DNA from: Bacteroidetes bacterium HGW-Bacteroidetes-4
GTDB lineage: Bacteria > Bacteroidota > Bacteroidia > Bacteroidales > SZUA-534
Reading direction: 5' to 3'
DNA: 64,000 nt
Assembly (NCBI GenBank): GCA_002840905.1
Contig: PHDD01000003.1
Span: forward strand, 136,376-200,375
The notes under the pieces are model-generated. The model did no database searches and was not told the origin of the DNA. It was given only the letters and a program-made list of their open reading frames with translations. Of the stretch, positions 1 to 9,039 are shown piece by piece. The translations under genes were made by a program, and so were the position numbers. How positions within the stretch are numbered: position 1 is the first letter of the stretch; the number at the start of each line of letters is the position of its first letter.

Positions 1-3000
1 TAATCATCGTTCTTTGCTTTGTATTCCTCCAGTTTTTTCTCAATGTTGATGCCAGCCGTGGCGGCAAAAGCACCTACATAATCTTTAACACCCGATGCAA
101 CCGGTGCAATATAATCGGCCAGTGCGTAACAGTATTCACTGTTTGGTGCCGGGTTTTGTTGACGAAGGCTGTGGTAACGGGCAATCTCTTTGGTGTCGTC
201 TACCGGATCGTAAATAATAATATCGTCGCCCTGACTGTTGGCTGGATACAAACCAACCATAGCATTGGCACGCAGCGATTTTTCGGCAATTATCTCATCA
301 ATCATTTGATTGGCTTCGTTGTATAGCTTCCGTGCTTCTTCTCCTTTTTCCGAATCTTCGAGTAATTGTGGAAATTTCCCTTTAAGGTCCCACGAGATAA
401 AGAAGAAGGTCCAGTCGATGTATTGTCGGATTGCTGATAAATCGAAGTCGTCAATTTGCATTAACCCAAGTTTATTAGGCTTTACAATAGCCGATTCCAT
501 TAGGTTAAACGGCATCTTTTTAGCCCGGGCTTCGGGCAGGCTTAATAAGGGTTTGGTGTTTTTTCCATAATTGCGACGGATTTTTGCGTATTCTTCTTTA
601 ATCGATTGACAAAAAACGGCACCGGTGGTCTTATTCATTACTTCGTTCATCATTTTTACCGCTTCCGAAGCGTCTTTTGAATGAATTACCGGACCACTGT
701 AGTGGGGATCGATTTTGAGCGCAGTATGAATCTTCGATGTGGTTGCTCCACCAACAAACAGCGGAATGGTAAAGCCCGCTTTTTCCATCTCTTTGGCTAC
801 ATGAACCATTTCGTCTAACGATGGAGTTATTAAACCGCTGCACGCAATAATGTCCACTTTGTTTTCGAGGGCACTTTTTAAAATGGTATCGCAGGGAGTC
901 ATTACTCCAAGGTCGATGGTGTCGTAATTGTTACAGGCCAAAACCACGTTGACAATATTTTTTCCAATATCGTGTACGTCGCCTTTTACGGTAGCCAGTT
1001 GTACTTTTCCCACGTAGGTTCGTTCACCGCTGGTTCCGCCTTCCTGTTCGGACTCAATATAAGGTTGCAGAAATGCAACGGCCTGTTTCATTACCCGGGC
1101 CGTTTTTACTACCTGTGGCAAAAACATTTTGCCTTCGCCAAACAAGTCGCCAACCAGGTTCATGCCATCCATTAACGGGCCTTCAATAATCTTAAGTGTG
1201 GGCGAATATTTTTCCAACGCTTCATTCAAATCCTGATGCAGAAATTCGTTTATCCCTTTCATTAAGGAATAGGATAGCCGTTCTTCGAGCGGTTTCTCTC
1301 GCCAGACTTCTGTTTTTACGACTTCTTTCCCGTCGTTTTTTACGGTTTCGGCAAATTCAATCAGCTTTTCGCCGGCATTGGGTTTGCGGTTCAGTACAAC
1401 ATCTTCGACCAGAGTAAGCAAATCTTTTGGAATGTCATCATAAATCTGAATCATTCCGGGATTAAGGATGGCCATGTCCAAACCTTCTTTAATGGCGTAG
1501 TACAGGAACACCGAGTGCATGGCCTCGCGCACGGTGTTGTTTCCGCGAAAGCTGAACGAAAGGTTGCTCAGGCCTCCGCTGATTTTAGCATGAGGCAGGT
1601 TCTTTTTTATCCAGGTAACTGTTTTAATGAATTCTACCGCGTAATTGTCGTGTTCCTCCATTCCGGTGGCAATGGCCAGAATGTTTGGGTCAAAAATAAT
1701 ATCCTCAGGTGGAAATCCCAGTTGATGCACCCAAATATCGTAAGCCCGTTTACAGATGGCATTTTTTCGCTCGGAACTTACGGCCTGGCCATCTTCGTCG
1801 AAGGCCATAATTACCGCAGCAGCACCGTATCTGCGAACCAGTTTTGCTTTCTTAATAAAATCGGCTTCACCATCTTTTAAGCTAATGGAATTTACAATGG
1901 CTTTTCCCTGCAAAACTTTTAATCCGGCTTCAAGAGCTTCCCATTTCGAAGAATCGATCATGATAGGCAGCCGCGAAATTTCAGGTTCTGATACAATATA
2001 ATTCAAAAAGGTGGTCATCTCGCTTACAGCATCCAACAAGCCGTCGTCGAGGTTTACATCAATAATTTGGGCGCCTCCCTCAACCTGATTGCGGGCAATG
2101 CTTAGCGCTTCGTCGTATTTTTTTTCGCGTATAAGCCGGGCAAATTTAATGGAGCCCGAAACATTGGTTCGTTCGCCAACATTCACAAAATTAATTTCGG
2201 GAGTAATTACCAATGGTTCCAGACCGCTTATTCGGGTAGCGGTTTTTATTGCCGTTTTCTGATGGGGCTTGTAGCCCTGAGTAATGTCGGCGATAGCTTT
2301 AATGTGTTCTGGAGTAGTTCCGCAGCAACCGCCCACAATATTTAACAAATTATTGTCGAGAAAATATTGAATTTGATTTGCCATAGTTCGGGGCAGTTCG
2401 TCGTATTCGCCCAACTGATTGGGCAGTCCGGCGTTGGGGTACACCGAAATGTACCAGGGCGATTTGGCCGCCAGCTCCTCAAGATAAGGACGCAAGCCTT
2501 CGGCACCAAAACTACAATTCAACCCGATGCTCAATAAATCCATGTGTGAAAGGGAAATAATAAAAGCCTCCACGGTTTGTCCCGAAAGGGTTCGTCCGCT
2601 TTTATCGGCAATGGTTACCGACATCATTACCGGAAGTTTGGTGTTGTATTTTTCGAAAGCGTTCAGCACACCCACGTAAGCGGCTTTGGCATTCAGAATA
2701 TCAAATACGGTTTCAATTAGCAGAATGTCCACACCTCCTTCAATCAACCCTTCGGCTTGTTCCTGATAGGCATCTACCAGTTGATCCCAGGTAATGGAGC
2801 GCTTTGAGGGATCGTTCACGTCGGGCGAAATGGAAGCGGTTTTGTTGGTGGGGCCCATAGAACCAGCCACAAAACGGGGTTTGTCGGGATTCATTGCCGT
2901 GAATTGGTCGGCCATTTGGCGGGCGTTTTGTGCCGCAGCCACATTGATACGGCGCACCAGATGTTCCATGGAGTAATCGGCCTGCGAAATGCAGGTTGAA

Positions 3001-3254
3001 TTAAAGGTGTTAGTTTCGATGATGTCGGAACCAGCTTCCAAAAATTTTTGGTGAATTTCTTTACAAATATCGGGACGGGTAAGCGACAATAAATCGTTAT
3101 TTCCTTTTAAATCCACCGGATGACTTTTAAATTCCTCGCCCCGGAAGTCTTCTTCGCTGAGTTTGTAGCGCTGTATCATGGTTCCGGTGGCTCCGTCGAG
3201 CACCAAAATGCGCTTTTTAATCAATTCTTCTATCTGAGTTTTCTGATGTGACAT
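1..3254 (-). CDS. metH: Cobalamin-dependent methionine synthase MetH (partial, C-terminus outside window)
   Basis: Methylates homocysteine to methionine with 5-methyltetrahydrofolate and cobalamin in the cytoplasm. The frame opens at 3254 ([15 protein letters not shown]) and stays open to the window edge, giving 1084 codons of a protein normally near 1230 residues. The homocysteine domain has the early GATGTMIQ motif and all three zinc cysteines, C247 in NCSFGAEG and C310/C311 in GGCCGTTP, the same numbers as in E. coli MetH. The folate domain follows, then the cobalamin domain with [10 protein letters not shown], whose cobalt-ligating histidine is H761. The visible end ([15 protein letters not shown]) lies inside the AdoMet reactivation domain, so about 150 residues are missing. 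It lies downstream of hom, separated by the GxxExxY gene. Identification is very secure. Confidence 0.97.
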   Translation of the reverse strand, partial: MSHQKTQIEELIKKRILVLDGATGTMIQRYKLSEEDFRGEEFKSHPVDLKGNNDLLSLTRPDICKEIHQKFLEAGSDIIETNTFNSTCISQADYSMEHLVRRINVAAAQNARQMADQFTAMNPDKPRFVAGSMGPTNKTASISPDVNDPSKRSITWDQLVDAYQEQAEGLIEGGVDILLIETVFDILNAKAAYVGVLNAFEKYNTKLPVMMSVTIADKSGRTLSGQTVEAFIISLSHMDLLSIGLNCSFGAEGLRPYLEELAAKSPWYISVYPNAGLPNQLGEYDELPRTMANQIQYFLDNNLLNIVGGCCGTTPEHIKAIADITQGYKPHQKTAIKTATRISGLEPLVITPEINFVNVGERTNVSGSIKFARLIREKKYDEALSIARNQVEGGAQIIDVNLDDGLLDAVSEMTTFLNYIVSEPEISRLPIMIDSSKWEALEAGLKVLQGKAIVNSISLKDGEADFIKKAKLVRRYGAAAVIMAFDEDGQAVSSERKNAICKRAYDIWVHQLGFPPEDIIFDPNILAIATGMEEHDNYAVEFIKTVTWIKKNLPHAKISGGLSNLSFSFRGNNTVREAMHSVFLYYAIKEGLDMAILNPGMIQIYDDIPKDLLTLVEDVVLNRKPNAGEKLIEFAETVKNDGKEVVKTEVWREKPLEERLSYSLMKGINEFLHQDLNEALEKYSPTLKIIEGPLMDGMNLVGDLFGEGKMFLPQVVKTARVMKQAVAFLQPYIESEQEGGTSGERTYVGKVQLATVKGDVHDIGKNIVNVVLACNNYDTIDLGVMTPCDTILKSALENKVDIIACSGLITPSLDEMVHVAKEMEKAGFTIPLFVGGATTSKIHTALKIDPHYSGPVIHSKDASEAVKMMNEVMNKTTGAVFCQSIKEEYAKIRRNYGKNTKPLLSLPEARAKKMPFNLMESAIVKPNKLGLMQIDDFDLSAIRQYIDWTFFFISWDLKGKFPQLLEDSEKGEEARKLYNEANQMIDEIIAEKSLRANAMVGLYPANSQGDDIIIYDPVDDTKEIARYHSLRQQNPAPNSEYCYALADYIAPVASGVKDYVGAFAATAGINIEKKLEEYKAKNDD

Positions 3255-3303
3255 GGTGTGTTTTTTTTTATTATTCAAACTTCACTTTTTGAAGGCTGAT
3301 GAT

Positions 3304-3337
3304 GCGGATTTTCACTGATTTATGTTGTTAAATCCGC
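3304..3337. repeat. 34-bp repeat hairpin, copy 1, downstream of the GxxExxY gene
   Basis: The segment starts GCGGATTTTCACTG and ends TTAAATCCGC, so its ends pair as GCGGATTT/AAATCCGC around a loop of about 18 bases. A near-identical copy with one difference lies at 3823-3856, on the other side of the small gene at 3359-3751. Both are in the same orientation. Confidence 0.8.
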
Positions 3338-3358
3338 ATTTCCAACATTTGCGTTTTG

Positions 3359-3751
3359 TTATTTTTTATTTATCCTTCTGGCTGTTTCAAATATTTTTCT
3401 TTTAAATTCAGGTTTCTTTCCAAAATTAAACAGTAAACCAACTTCAATATCGGTAGCCTTTAAATAGTTTATTAATTGGGCTTCGTTTTCAGGTACCAGG
3501 TATTCGGCAGCCTTAAGTTCGATAATAATTTTATCATCAACAATTAAGTCGGGATAATATTCACCAACTTCGACATTTTTATAATATACTTTTAGTTGTT
3601 TGTGTGCTTCAACATAATATCCCCGGGATTTCAATTCAATATATATCGAATTTTGATAAACTTTCTCAAGAAAACCATATCCCAATTCATTGTAAACATC
3701 GAAAAAGGTACTTATTAGCTGCTCTGATAATTCCTGATGTTTTAAAGGCAT
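3359..3751 (-). CDS. GxxExxY family protein (PD-(D/E)XK-like fold)
   Basis: A protein of 131 residues from the Met at 3751 (MPLKHQELSEQL); the frame is open up to 3784, but the family normally starts close to this helix. It carries the naming motif as GYGFLEKVYQ, followed by the predicted nuclease-like core YYPDLIVDDKIIIELKA, with D and ExK placed as in PD-(D/E)XK enzymes. The biochemical function of the family is not established. The genes are scattered and multicopy in Bacteroidetes, often between short degenerate repeats. Here the gene sits between hom and metH, flanked by two 34-bp hairpins and by phrases of the 'gatgacgcggatt' and 'atctgcgttatcagcg' type, which looks like an inserted cassette. 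The family call is firm and mobility is inferred. Confidence 0.85.
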   Translation of the reverse strand: MPLKHQELSEQLISTFFDVYNELGYGFLEKVYQNSIYIELKSRGYYVEAHKQLKVYYKNVEVGEYYPDLIVDDKIIIELKAAEYLVPENEAQLINYLKATDIEVGLLFNFGKKPEFKRKIFETARRINKK

Positions 3752-3822
3752 TGTATTTAATTTTTGGATTTTTCTCTGTGACAATAGAACGCCGATGACG
3801 CGGATTTTGCTATCGCAAAAGC

Positions 3823-3856
3823 GCAGATTTTCACTGATTTATGTTGTTAAATCCGC
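3823..3856. repeat. 34-bp repeat hairpin, copy 2, upstream of the GxxExxY gene
   Basis: This second copy begins GCAGATTTTCACTG and matches 3304-3337 except for one base. It lies in a gap that also holds 'gatgacgcggatt' and 'atctgcgttatcagcg', phrases common around GxxExxY genes. It separates hom (stop at 3947) from the GxxExxY gene. Confidence 0.8.
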
Positions 3857-3946
3857 GGTGTTTGCATCTGCGTTATCAGCGTTCTAATTTTCTTATTTTA
3901 TCGATACGCTTTCATTGCCAATTGTTCTAATTTTTGCATTACTTTT

Positions 3947-5149
3947 TTAATAGGTATTTACCAAATCGCCTAAATAAGCCAGAAACAGATCCCTTTTTGG
4001 GAGCGTACTTTTCAGCTTAATCAGCTGATCCAATTTTATGGTACCAATAACATAGTTGTTTTGTTTCGATGTGTACCTTTCCTGAATTTGCTCAAAATTA
4101 AACAGGTTTAAATCTGATGGATTTGTAAAGCGCAAATATACGCTTAATGTATGGTTGGTGCTGTATTTTGGCACGGTAAAATACGTTTGCTTTTTGTATT
4201 CGTAGCGATAATTGTGCAAGCGTGCGGTAATGTCTGACAGTACAGCTGAGCCTGTAGGATGGGCTCCGGCACCTTTTCCGAACATAAATTGTTTGTCATA
4301 AGCTTCGCCCTGAATCACCACCCCGTTAAACTCGTCTTCGACACTGTAAATGTATTTGTCTTTGGTTACCAATCGGGGAAGCACGTACAAAGTAATTTCG
4401 TTTTTATTGATTTTAGTAACCTGAGCCACCAGCTTAATGCGGTATCCTTTCTCGCGGGCATACTGAATATCAAAATCCGAAATGTTTGAAATGCCGTAGT
4501 TCAATACCTCTTCAGGATTTATCAGCGTACCAAAGCCATGCGCCGCCAGAATAACCAGTTTGTATAAACTGTCGAATCCCTCGACATCAAACAGGGGGTT
4601 GCTTTCGGCAAAGCCTAAATCCTGAGCCATCTTTAAAGCGGTATGGTAATCCATGTTGTCGTTAAATATTCGCGTAAGTATAAAATTCGATGACCCATTT
4701 AAGATGCCGGTTATCGATTTTAATAAATCGTTGTCGTAATATTCTTCGAGATTGCGAATTACCGGTATGCTTCCGCACGCCGAGGCATCGTAAAGCAACG
4801 CCGCACCGTAGGTTTTTTGCAGTTCAATCAGTTCGTTAAGGTGAGTGGCAATCATTTTTTTATTTCCCGATACCACCGACTTTCCTTTCGACAGGGCTGT
4901 TGTAACCAAATCATAAGCGGCATCGGCATCATCTATCAGTTCAACAATCAGGTTGAGATCAGTATCGTTCAGCAAATCATCGGCCTTGGTGGTAAAATAT
5001 TCCTGAGGAAGCCCTCGTTGCTTATCGGCATTTTTAATGCAGATTTTTTTAATGGCCACCCGGTCGTTGGGCGACTTTTCCAGCACCTCGTAAAGTCCGC
5101 GGCCGACCACGCCAAATCCAATTAATCCAATATTTATTTGTGTACTCAT
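3947..5149 (-). CDS. hom: Homoserine dehydrogenase (monofunctional)
   Basis: Reduces aspartate semialdehyde to homoserine with NAD(P)H, the branch point to methionine and threonine. The 400-residue protein opens with a Rossmann nucleotide-binding loop, GLIGFGVVGRG, at residues 8-18. The catalytic-domain signature appears as NGSSNFILTRIF and DVEGFDSLYKL, whose lysine is the expected catalytic one. There is no fused aspartokinase, unlike the bifunctional ThrA found elsewhere in Bacteroidetes, and the C-terminal tail of about 80 residues is only weakly ACT-like. The start codon overlaps the metX stop by four bases, so the two are translationally coupled. Association with metX/metY assigns this copy to methionine supply. 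Confidence 0.93.
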   Translation of the reverse strand: MSTQINIGLIGFGVVGRGLYEVLEKSPNDRVAIKKICIKNADKQRGLPQEYFTTKADDLLNDTDLNLIVELIDDADAAYDLVTTALSKGKSVVSGNKKMIATHLNELIELQKTYGAALLYDASACGSIPVIRNLEEYYDNDLLKSITGILNGSSNFILTRIFNDNMDYHTALKMAQDLGFAESNPLFDVEGFDSLYKLVILAAHGFGTLINPEEVLNYGISNISDFDIQYAREKGYRIKLVAQVTKINKNEITLYVLPRLVTKDKYIYSVEDEFNGVVIQGEAYDKQFMFGKGAGAHPTGSAVLSDITARLHNYRYEYKKQTYFTVPKYSTNHTLSVYLRFTNPSDLNLFNFEQIQERYTSKQNNYVIGTIKLDQLIKLKSTLPKRDLFLAYLGDLVNTY

Positions 5150-6252
5150 TTTGTTTTCTGTGTTTTATGAACATTAGCTACGTTTAAAAAATCGGCATAA
5201 ATCCGGTTTTGTTTTTCGAATTCCAGCAGAAAGCCGTCGTGACCGTAAAACGACTCGAGTATTTCGAGCCGGCTACCCGGAATGTTTTGGTGTATCAGTT
5301 GTTGATCATCGGGCGAGAACAAAAGGTCGGTATCGATGGAAATCACCAGCGTTTTAGCGGTAATTTTACTTAAGGCTGCCTGATAACCGCCCCGTGAGCG
5401 TCCCACGTTGTGTGAATCGAGTGCTTTGCTCAGGTAATAATACGAGTAGGCGTTAAAACGCTTAACCAGTTTGTTGCCCTGATACGCCTGATACGAGCTG
5501 GCCCGGTAACCATCGGTTTTTTCCAGGTCGTCTTCGGCCTGGGTCTTATTGTAAGCGTTCGGGTTGCGATAGCTGATTAGCGCCATGCTGCGTGCCGCTT
5601 TCATTCCACGGGCACCGCCGTTGGGACGCTTTTCAAAAAAAGTAGGATCGGCTTCTATGGCCAACCGCTGACTTTCGTTAAATGCTGTTACCCATGGAGT
5701 GTTTACCGCATTGGTGGCTACATAAATGGCGTGATCGAACAAGGCGGGGTTCGAGATGGTCCACTCCAGCGCCTGATGCCCGCCAATGGAGCACCCCAAC
5801 ACCAAATGTATTTTATCAATACCCAAATGGGTGCGCAGCAATTCATGCGCTTGTACCTGGTCGCGCACGGTGACCAGCGGAAAGTCTAAATAATAGGGTG
5901 TTCCGGTAAGCGGATTGGTTGACAAGGGCCCCGTGCTCCCGTAACAGGAGCCCAGAATGTTGGCGCATACAATAAAATAGTGTTTGGGATCAAAAAAATG
6001 CCCCTCGCCCACCATTCCCGGCCACCAATCCACCGGATCGGAATTCGCCGTAAAGGCATGACACATCCAAACCACATTGTTTTGTTCGCGATTAAGCTTA
6101 CCATAAGTGGTGTAGGCAATTTCCAATTCCGGCAAAACGGCGCCGCTTTCGAGTTTAAATTCCTGCGCGTGTTTCAGGTATTTTACATTTTTTCCTCCAT
6201 CATGCGAGAGGTATTCAGGTTTTATCAAACACCCGGCATCTGTTGTTTCCAT
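5146..6252 (-). CDS. metX: Homoserine O-acetyltransferase MetX
   Basis: Transfers acetyl from acetyl-CoA to homoserine, the activating step of direct-sulfhydrylation methionine synthesis. It is an alpha/beta hydrolase of 368 residues from the Met at 6252 (METTDAGCLIK). An in-frame Met at 6309 would add 19 residues and overlap metY by 11 bases, but family proteins usually start near the later one. The nucleophile is the Ser of GCSIGGHQA, about residue 155 from the chosen start; the usual sequence is GGSMGG. The catalytic Asp and His are in ISIDTDLLFSP and YGHDGFLLE. It lies directly after metY and overlaps hom by four bases, in one operon. Confidence 0.94.
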   Translation of the reverse strand: METTDAGCLIKPEYLSHDGGKNVKYLKHAQEFKLESGAVLPELEIAYTTYGKLNREQNNVVWMCHAFTANSDPVDWWPGMVGEGHFFDPKHYFIVCANILGSCYGSTGPLSTNPLTGTPYYLDFPLVTVRDQVQAHELLRTHLGIDKIHLVLGCSIGGHQALEWTISNPALFDHAIYVATNAVNTPWVTAFNESQRLAIEADPTFFEKRPNGGARGMKAARSMALISYRNPNAYNKTQAEDDLEKTDGYRASSYQAYQGNKLVKRFNAYSYYYLSKALDSHNVGRSRGGYQAALSKITAKTLVISIDTDLLFSPDDQQLIHQNIPGSRLEILESFYGHDGFLLEFEKQNRIYADFLNVANVHKTQKTK

Positions 6253-6298
6253 TGTTTTTTTGTTACTTAGTTTTGTTTCGAATAAAAAAAACCGTGAT

Positions 6299-7603
6299 TC
6301 ATTGTTCATTGCTAATTACTTCTTGTTCAGAGAAAAGGGCTTGTTTAAAGTCAGCAATAATGTCGTCGATGTGTTCAATACCCACCGACACCCGAATCAG
6401 GTTGGGGGTAATCTTTATGTCGAGTAGTTGATCCTCGCTTAGCTGGCGGTGGGTCATGCTGGCAGGGTGAACCACACTGGTACGGATATCACCCACATGT
6501 ACCACCAGTTTGGCCAGTTTTAAGCGGTTGATAACTTGTTTAGTTTCTTCAAAACCACCTTTGAAACCAAATGCCAGCACCCCGCTGGAGCCTTCGGGCA
6601 GGTAACGTTTTGCCAGCGCATGGTAAGGACTCGATTTCAGTTCGGGATAGCGCACCCAATCCACTTCTTTTTGTTTTTCGAGCCATTGGGCCAGCTGCAG
6701 GGTGTTACTGCTGTGCCTTTCCATGCGCAAAGCCAGCGTTTGGCAACCGTGATAGGTAAGAAAGGCATTAAAGGGCGAAAGGCAAGGGCCAAAATCGCGC
6801 AGCAACTGGGTACGGGCTTTTACCACAAAAGGGAAGTCCTTAAAATCGAAGGCATAGCGTACGCCATGGTAACTCTCGTCGGGGGTGGTAAACTCGGGGA
6901 ATTTTCCGTTGTCCCAGTTAAAATTTCCGCCGTCAACAATAACGCCACCTACACTGGTAGCATGACCGTCGATAAACTTGGTGGTGCTGTGAATTATAAT
7001 GTTGGCTCCGTGCTCAAAAGGCTGGCAAAGCACCGGTGTAGGAAAGGTATTATCGATGAGCAGAGGCAGCTTATTGTGCTTTGCCAGTTGACTGAATTTT
7101 TCAAAATCGAGCACTTCCATTCCCGGGTTGGTCAGGCTTTCGGCAAAAATTAAACGGGTGTTATCCTGAATGGCCTTTTGCAATTCACTCAGCGGTGCAT
7201 CCTGATCGATAAAAGTACAGGTAATTCCGTAGCGTTTTAAGGTGTTCGAAAAAAGGTTGATGGTTCCTCCGTAAAGCGATTTAGCCGCCACAAAATGATG
7301 GCCGGCATGGCACAGGTTCAGAATGGCCAGCGATACGGCCGCATGTCCCGACGCCAAAGCCAAAGCTCCGGTTCCGCCTTCGAGTGCGGTAATTTTTTCT
7401 TCGAGTTGGCTCACCGTTGGGTTGCTGATTCGCGAATAAATGTGGGCCGTGTCTTTTAAGTCGAACACGTCGGCAATTTGCTCGGCGGTATCAAATTTAT
7501 AGGTGGTACTTTGGATAATTCCGGCTACGCGGGGTTCGGCATTTTTAGGTTCGTAACCACTCTGAACCGCGCGGGTGGCTATATGGGTGTTTTTTGTTGT
7601 CAT
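6299..7603 (-). CDS. metY: O-acetylhomoserine sulfhydrylase (PLP-dependent)
   Basis: Makes homocysteine from O-acetylhomoserine and sulfide. The 434-residue protein has the Cys/Met-metabolism PLP fold. The early RAVQSGYEP segment, the phosphate-binding SGHAAVS, the aspartate contact LLIDNTFPTP and the cofactor lysine K209 in HSTTKFIDGHATSVGG are all present. Length and the long insert after the lysine fit the MetY group rather than cystathionine gamma-synthase. It is the first gene of metY-metX-hom and is preceded by an unusually long leader (about 400 nt) with a SAM riboswitch and a short ORF, so product feedback by S-adenosylmethionine is expected. Confidence 0.95.
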   Translation of the reverse strand: MTTKNTHIATRAVQSGYEPKNAEPRVAGIIQSTTYKFDTAEQIADVFDLKDTAHIYSRISNPTVSQLEEKITALEGGTGALALASGHAAVSLAILNLCHAGHHFVAAKSLYGGTINLFSNTLKRYGITCTFIDQDAPLSELQKAIQDNTRLIFAESLTNPGMEVLDFEKFSQLAKHNKLPLLIDNTFPTPVLCQPFEHGANIIIHSTTKFIDGHATSVGGVIVDGGNFNWDNGKFPEFTTPDESYHGVRYAFDFKDFPFVVKARTQLLRDFGPCLSPFNAFLTYHGCQTLALRMERHSSNTLQLAQWLEKQKEVDWVRYPELKSSPYHALAKRYLPEGSSGVLAFGFKGGFEETKQVINRLKLAKLVVHVGDIRTSVVHPASMTHRQLSEDQLLDIKITPNLIRVSVGIEHIDDIIADFKQALFSEQEVISNEQ

Positions 7604-7740
7604 GATAAATAAAATTAAAAGTTTGTACGAGTTCAGGCATAGCCTCCGGGGCTAAACCAAAAAATGGAGTGCAGACGGTTTTCGGTTCCTTGAACCCAAA
7701 GCGTCGCGGCTATAAATAGCTTTCGGGGGTAAATAAAAGA

Positions 7741-7754
7741 GCACCTACAGGTGC
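7741..7754 (-). promoter_or_regulatory. Hairpin over the stop codon of the metY leader ORF
   Basis: On the minus strand the transcript reads GCACCTGTAGGTGC, a five-base-pair stem with a four-base loop, followed by UCUUUUAUUUA. It contains the last sense codons and the UAG stop of the leader ORF, directly after Cys and Met codons. It resembles a weak terminator or attenuator. Two more small hairpins (GGTTC/GAACC and TAGCC/GGCTA) lie between it and metY. Confidence 0.45.
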
Positions 7755-7861
7755 ATGCAGGCTTTTGAAAAGGCCAGGTGGTACGACACTACCGCGCACA
7801 AAGCAAATGCTTTTTGCTGTTGGTAAAGGTTTCCTGATTTTTGATTTGCGAATGGTTTCAT
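7745..7861 (-). CDS. Candidate 38-residue leader peptide of the metY operon
   Basis: An ATG lies 12 bases past the end of the SAM aptamer and opens 38 codons, beginning MKPFANQKSGN and ending SYHLAFSKACMHL, then TAG. The peptide is polar and Gln-rich first, hydrophobic later. The sulfur amino acids after the initiator are C22, C35 and M36, the last two adjacent and just before a hairpin that includes the stop codon. This arrangement suggests a regulatory leader ORF under riboswitch control rather than a functional protein. I do not recognise it as a named family; translation is unproven, and a chance ORF of this length remains possible. Confidence 0.5.
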   Translation of the reverse strand: MKPFANQKSGNLYQQQKAFALCAVVSYHLAFSKACMHL

Positions 7862-7872
7862 CTGTCTGTTTC

Positions 7873-7984
7873 GTTATAATTTCCCAACCGGAATATCCGG
7901 CGGGTTAGGTATTAGCACCTTTCCTTTCGGGGGGAAGGTTGCTAGAGCTTCTGCGAGCCTAATCTCTCTGCTCTTCTGTATAAC
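7873..7984 (-). ncRNA. SAM-I type (S-box) riboswitch upstream of metY
   Basis: Read on the minus strand, the segment opens GTTATACAGAAGAGCAGAGAG and closes with ATAAC, which pair as P1. It contains the S-box hallmarks in order: the AGAAGAG junction, GAGAGATTAGGCTCG, the AGAAGCTCTAGCAACC block, a P3 arm, GGTGCTAATACC, and a P4 arm built on CCGG. The sequence departs from Firmicute consensus but keeps the core order and spacing. It binds S-adenosylmethionine in known members. It sits between a clear promoter and the metY-metX-hom operon, the expected target. Confidence 0.85.
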
Positions 7985-8015
7985 ATCAACCGTAAAAAGA
8001 TCGATAATTGCGTTA

Positions 8016-8045
8016 CAAATATAGGAGCAAAAGTTTTAAATCAAA
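8016..8045 (-). promoter_or_regulatory. Promoter of the metY-metX-hom leader
   Basis: The minus strand reads TTTG (8045-8042), an 18-base spacer, then TATATTTG (8023-8016), an exact fit to the Bacteroidetes -33 TTTG and -7 TAnnTTTG elements. Transcription would begin near 8009, about 25 bases before the riboswitch. Confidence 0.8.
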
Positions 8046-8313
8046 ACAAAACAGCAAAAAAAGTTTCAATTTGTGATTTTTTACCCAATTATTTCACCCA
8101 TTTGAAAGACTCTCTTACCGGTTCCCCGATGGGTTTTCCTATCCGGCGATACACTTAAAATGAAGCGGCTATGTGGGTTTTAATTATTGGCTGGCTTAAG
8201 GGACAATATAAGTAAGATGCGGGTAATCGTTTTTGACTTGGATCGAAAACCCGGAGCATTTTAGCAAAGCTGAAAAGCTAAATCCCAGAGCCATTTGGGT
8301 TCAATACGTTTTG

Positions 8314-8763
8314 CAGCGGCAAATACGTGACTCCGATTGAGCTCATACAACTTGTTTCAGCAAATCCGCAACGAAGAATATACTTTTACAACTTGTTTTA
8401 GTAAATCCGTGACTACGATTTATCTTTACAACCTTGTATCAGCAAATCCGTGGCTCAGATTGATCTCTTACAACATGCAGCAGCTTAACTGTGGTTCCGT
8501 TTGAACTTCCGCAAATTGCAGCAACATGACCGTGACTCCGGTTGACCTCCTGCAATTTGCAGCAGCATGACCGTATCTCCGGTTGACCTCCTGCAAAATG
8601 CAGCGGCTTGACCGTAACTCCGGTTGAGCTTCTGCAAAATGCAGCGGCTTGACCGAAACTTCGTTTGAACCCCTGCAATTTGCAGCTACCTAACCGAGGC
8701 TCCAGTCGAGTTTTTACAAAGTGCAGGAACCTGACCGTCGCTTTGTTTAAGCCCAAATAAAAG
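8314..8763. repeat. Tandem array of about eleven 41-bp palindromic units
   Basis: Units start at 8354, 8395, 8436, 8477, 8518, 8559, 8600, 8641, 8682 and 8723, with a further one from about 8314; all are 41 bp apart. The central units are most alike (GCAGCGGCTTGACCG, CCGGTTGA, CTGCAAAAT). Each is an imperfect palindrome: TGCAGcgGCTTgACCG pairs with CGGTtgAGCttCTGCA around a short loop. Degenerate remnants seem to continue at 8273-8313 and 8764-8800. The period is not a multiple of three, so the open frame across it (minus strand, 8756-8439) is not a repeat protein. It lies between the metY promoter and the gene at 9040. No known repeat family is recognised. Confidence 0.85.
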
Positions 8764-9039
8764 GCCGCCGCTTAACGGGGTTCCGGAATTATTCACGGCA
8801 AAACGTTAAATTTAAAAACGGATAGCGGATGACCAAAAACAGCTTTGTTTTGTATGGAATTTTATGCGGATTAACCCAATTGAATCAAACTTTTACAAAC
8901 AAATATTTTAAATATGGAGTTGAAGCTGGTAATACTTTTTTGTTTATTTTTAGACGGCGGTTAGCACAGACCAAACCATTCATGCACTGAATGTATGGGC
9001 TCAACTAATCCGGTCTGTAATTCATTTAAAATAAACGTA

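Noticed and set aside
6536..7153. A 205-residue plus-strand frame
   Set aside because: It is entirely antisense to the well-identified metY, with no family resemblance.
8439..8756. A 105-residue minus-strand open frame across the 41-bp array
   Set aside because: The array period is not a multiple of three, the frame has no internal protein repeat at 41 residues that makes sense, no start signal, and the palindromic DNA pattern explains the sequence better.
8314..8763. CRISPR array
   Set aside because: Units are abutting, without distinct spacers, and no cas genes are present. The same holds for 44338-44736, whose conserved part is only 6-8 bases.
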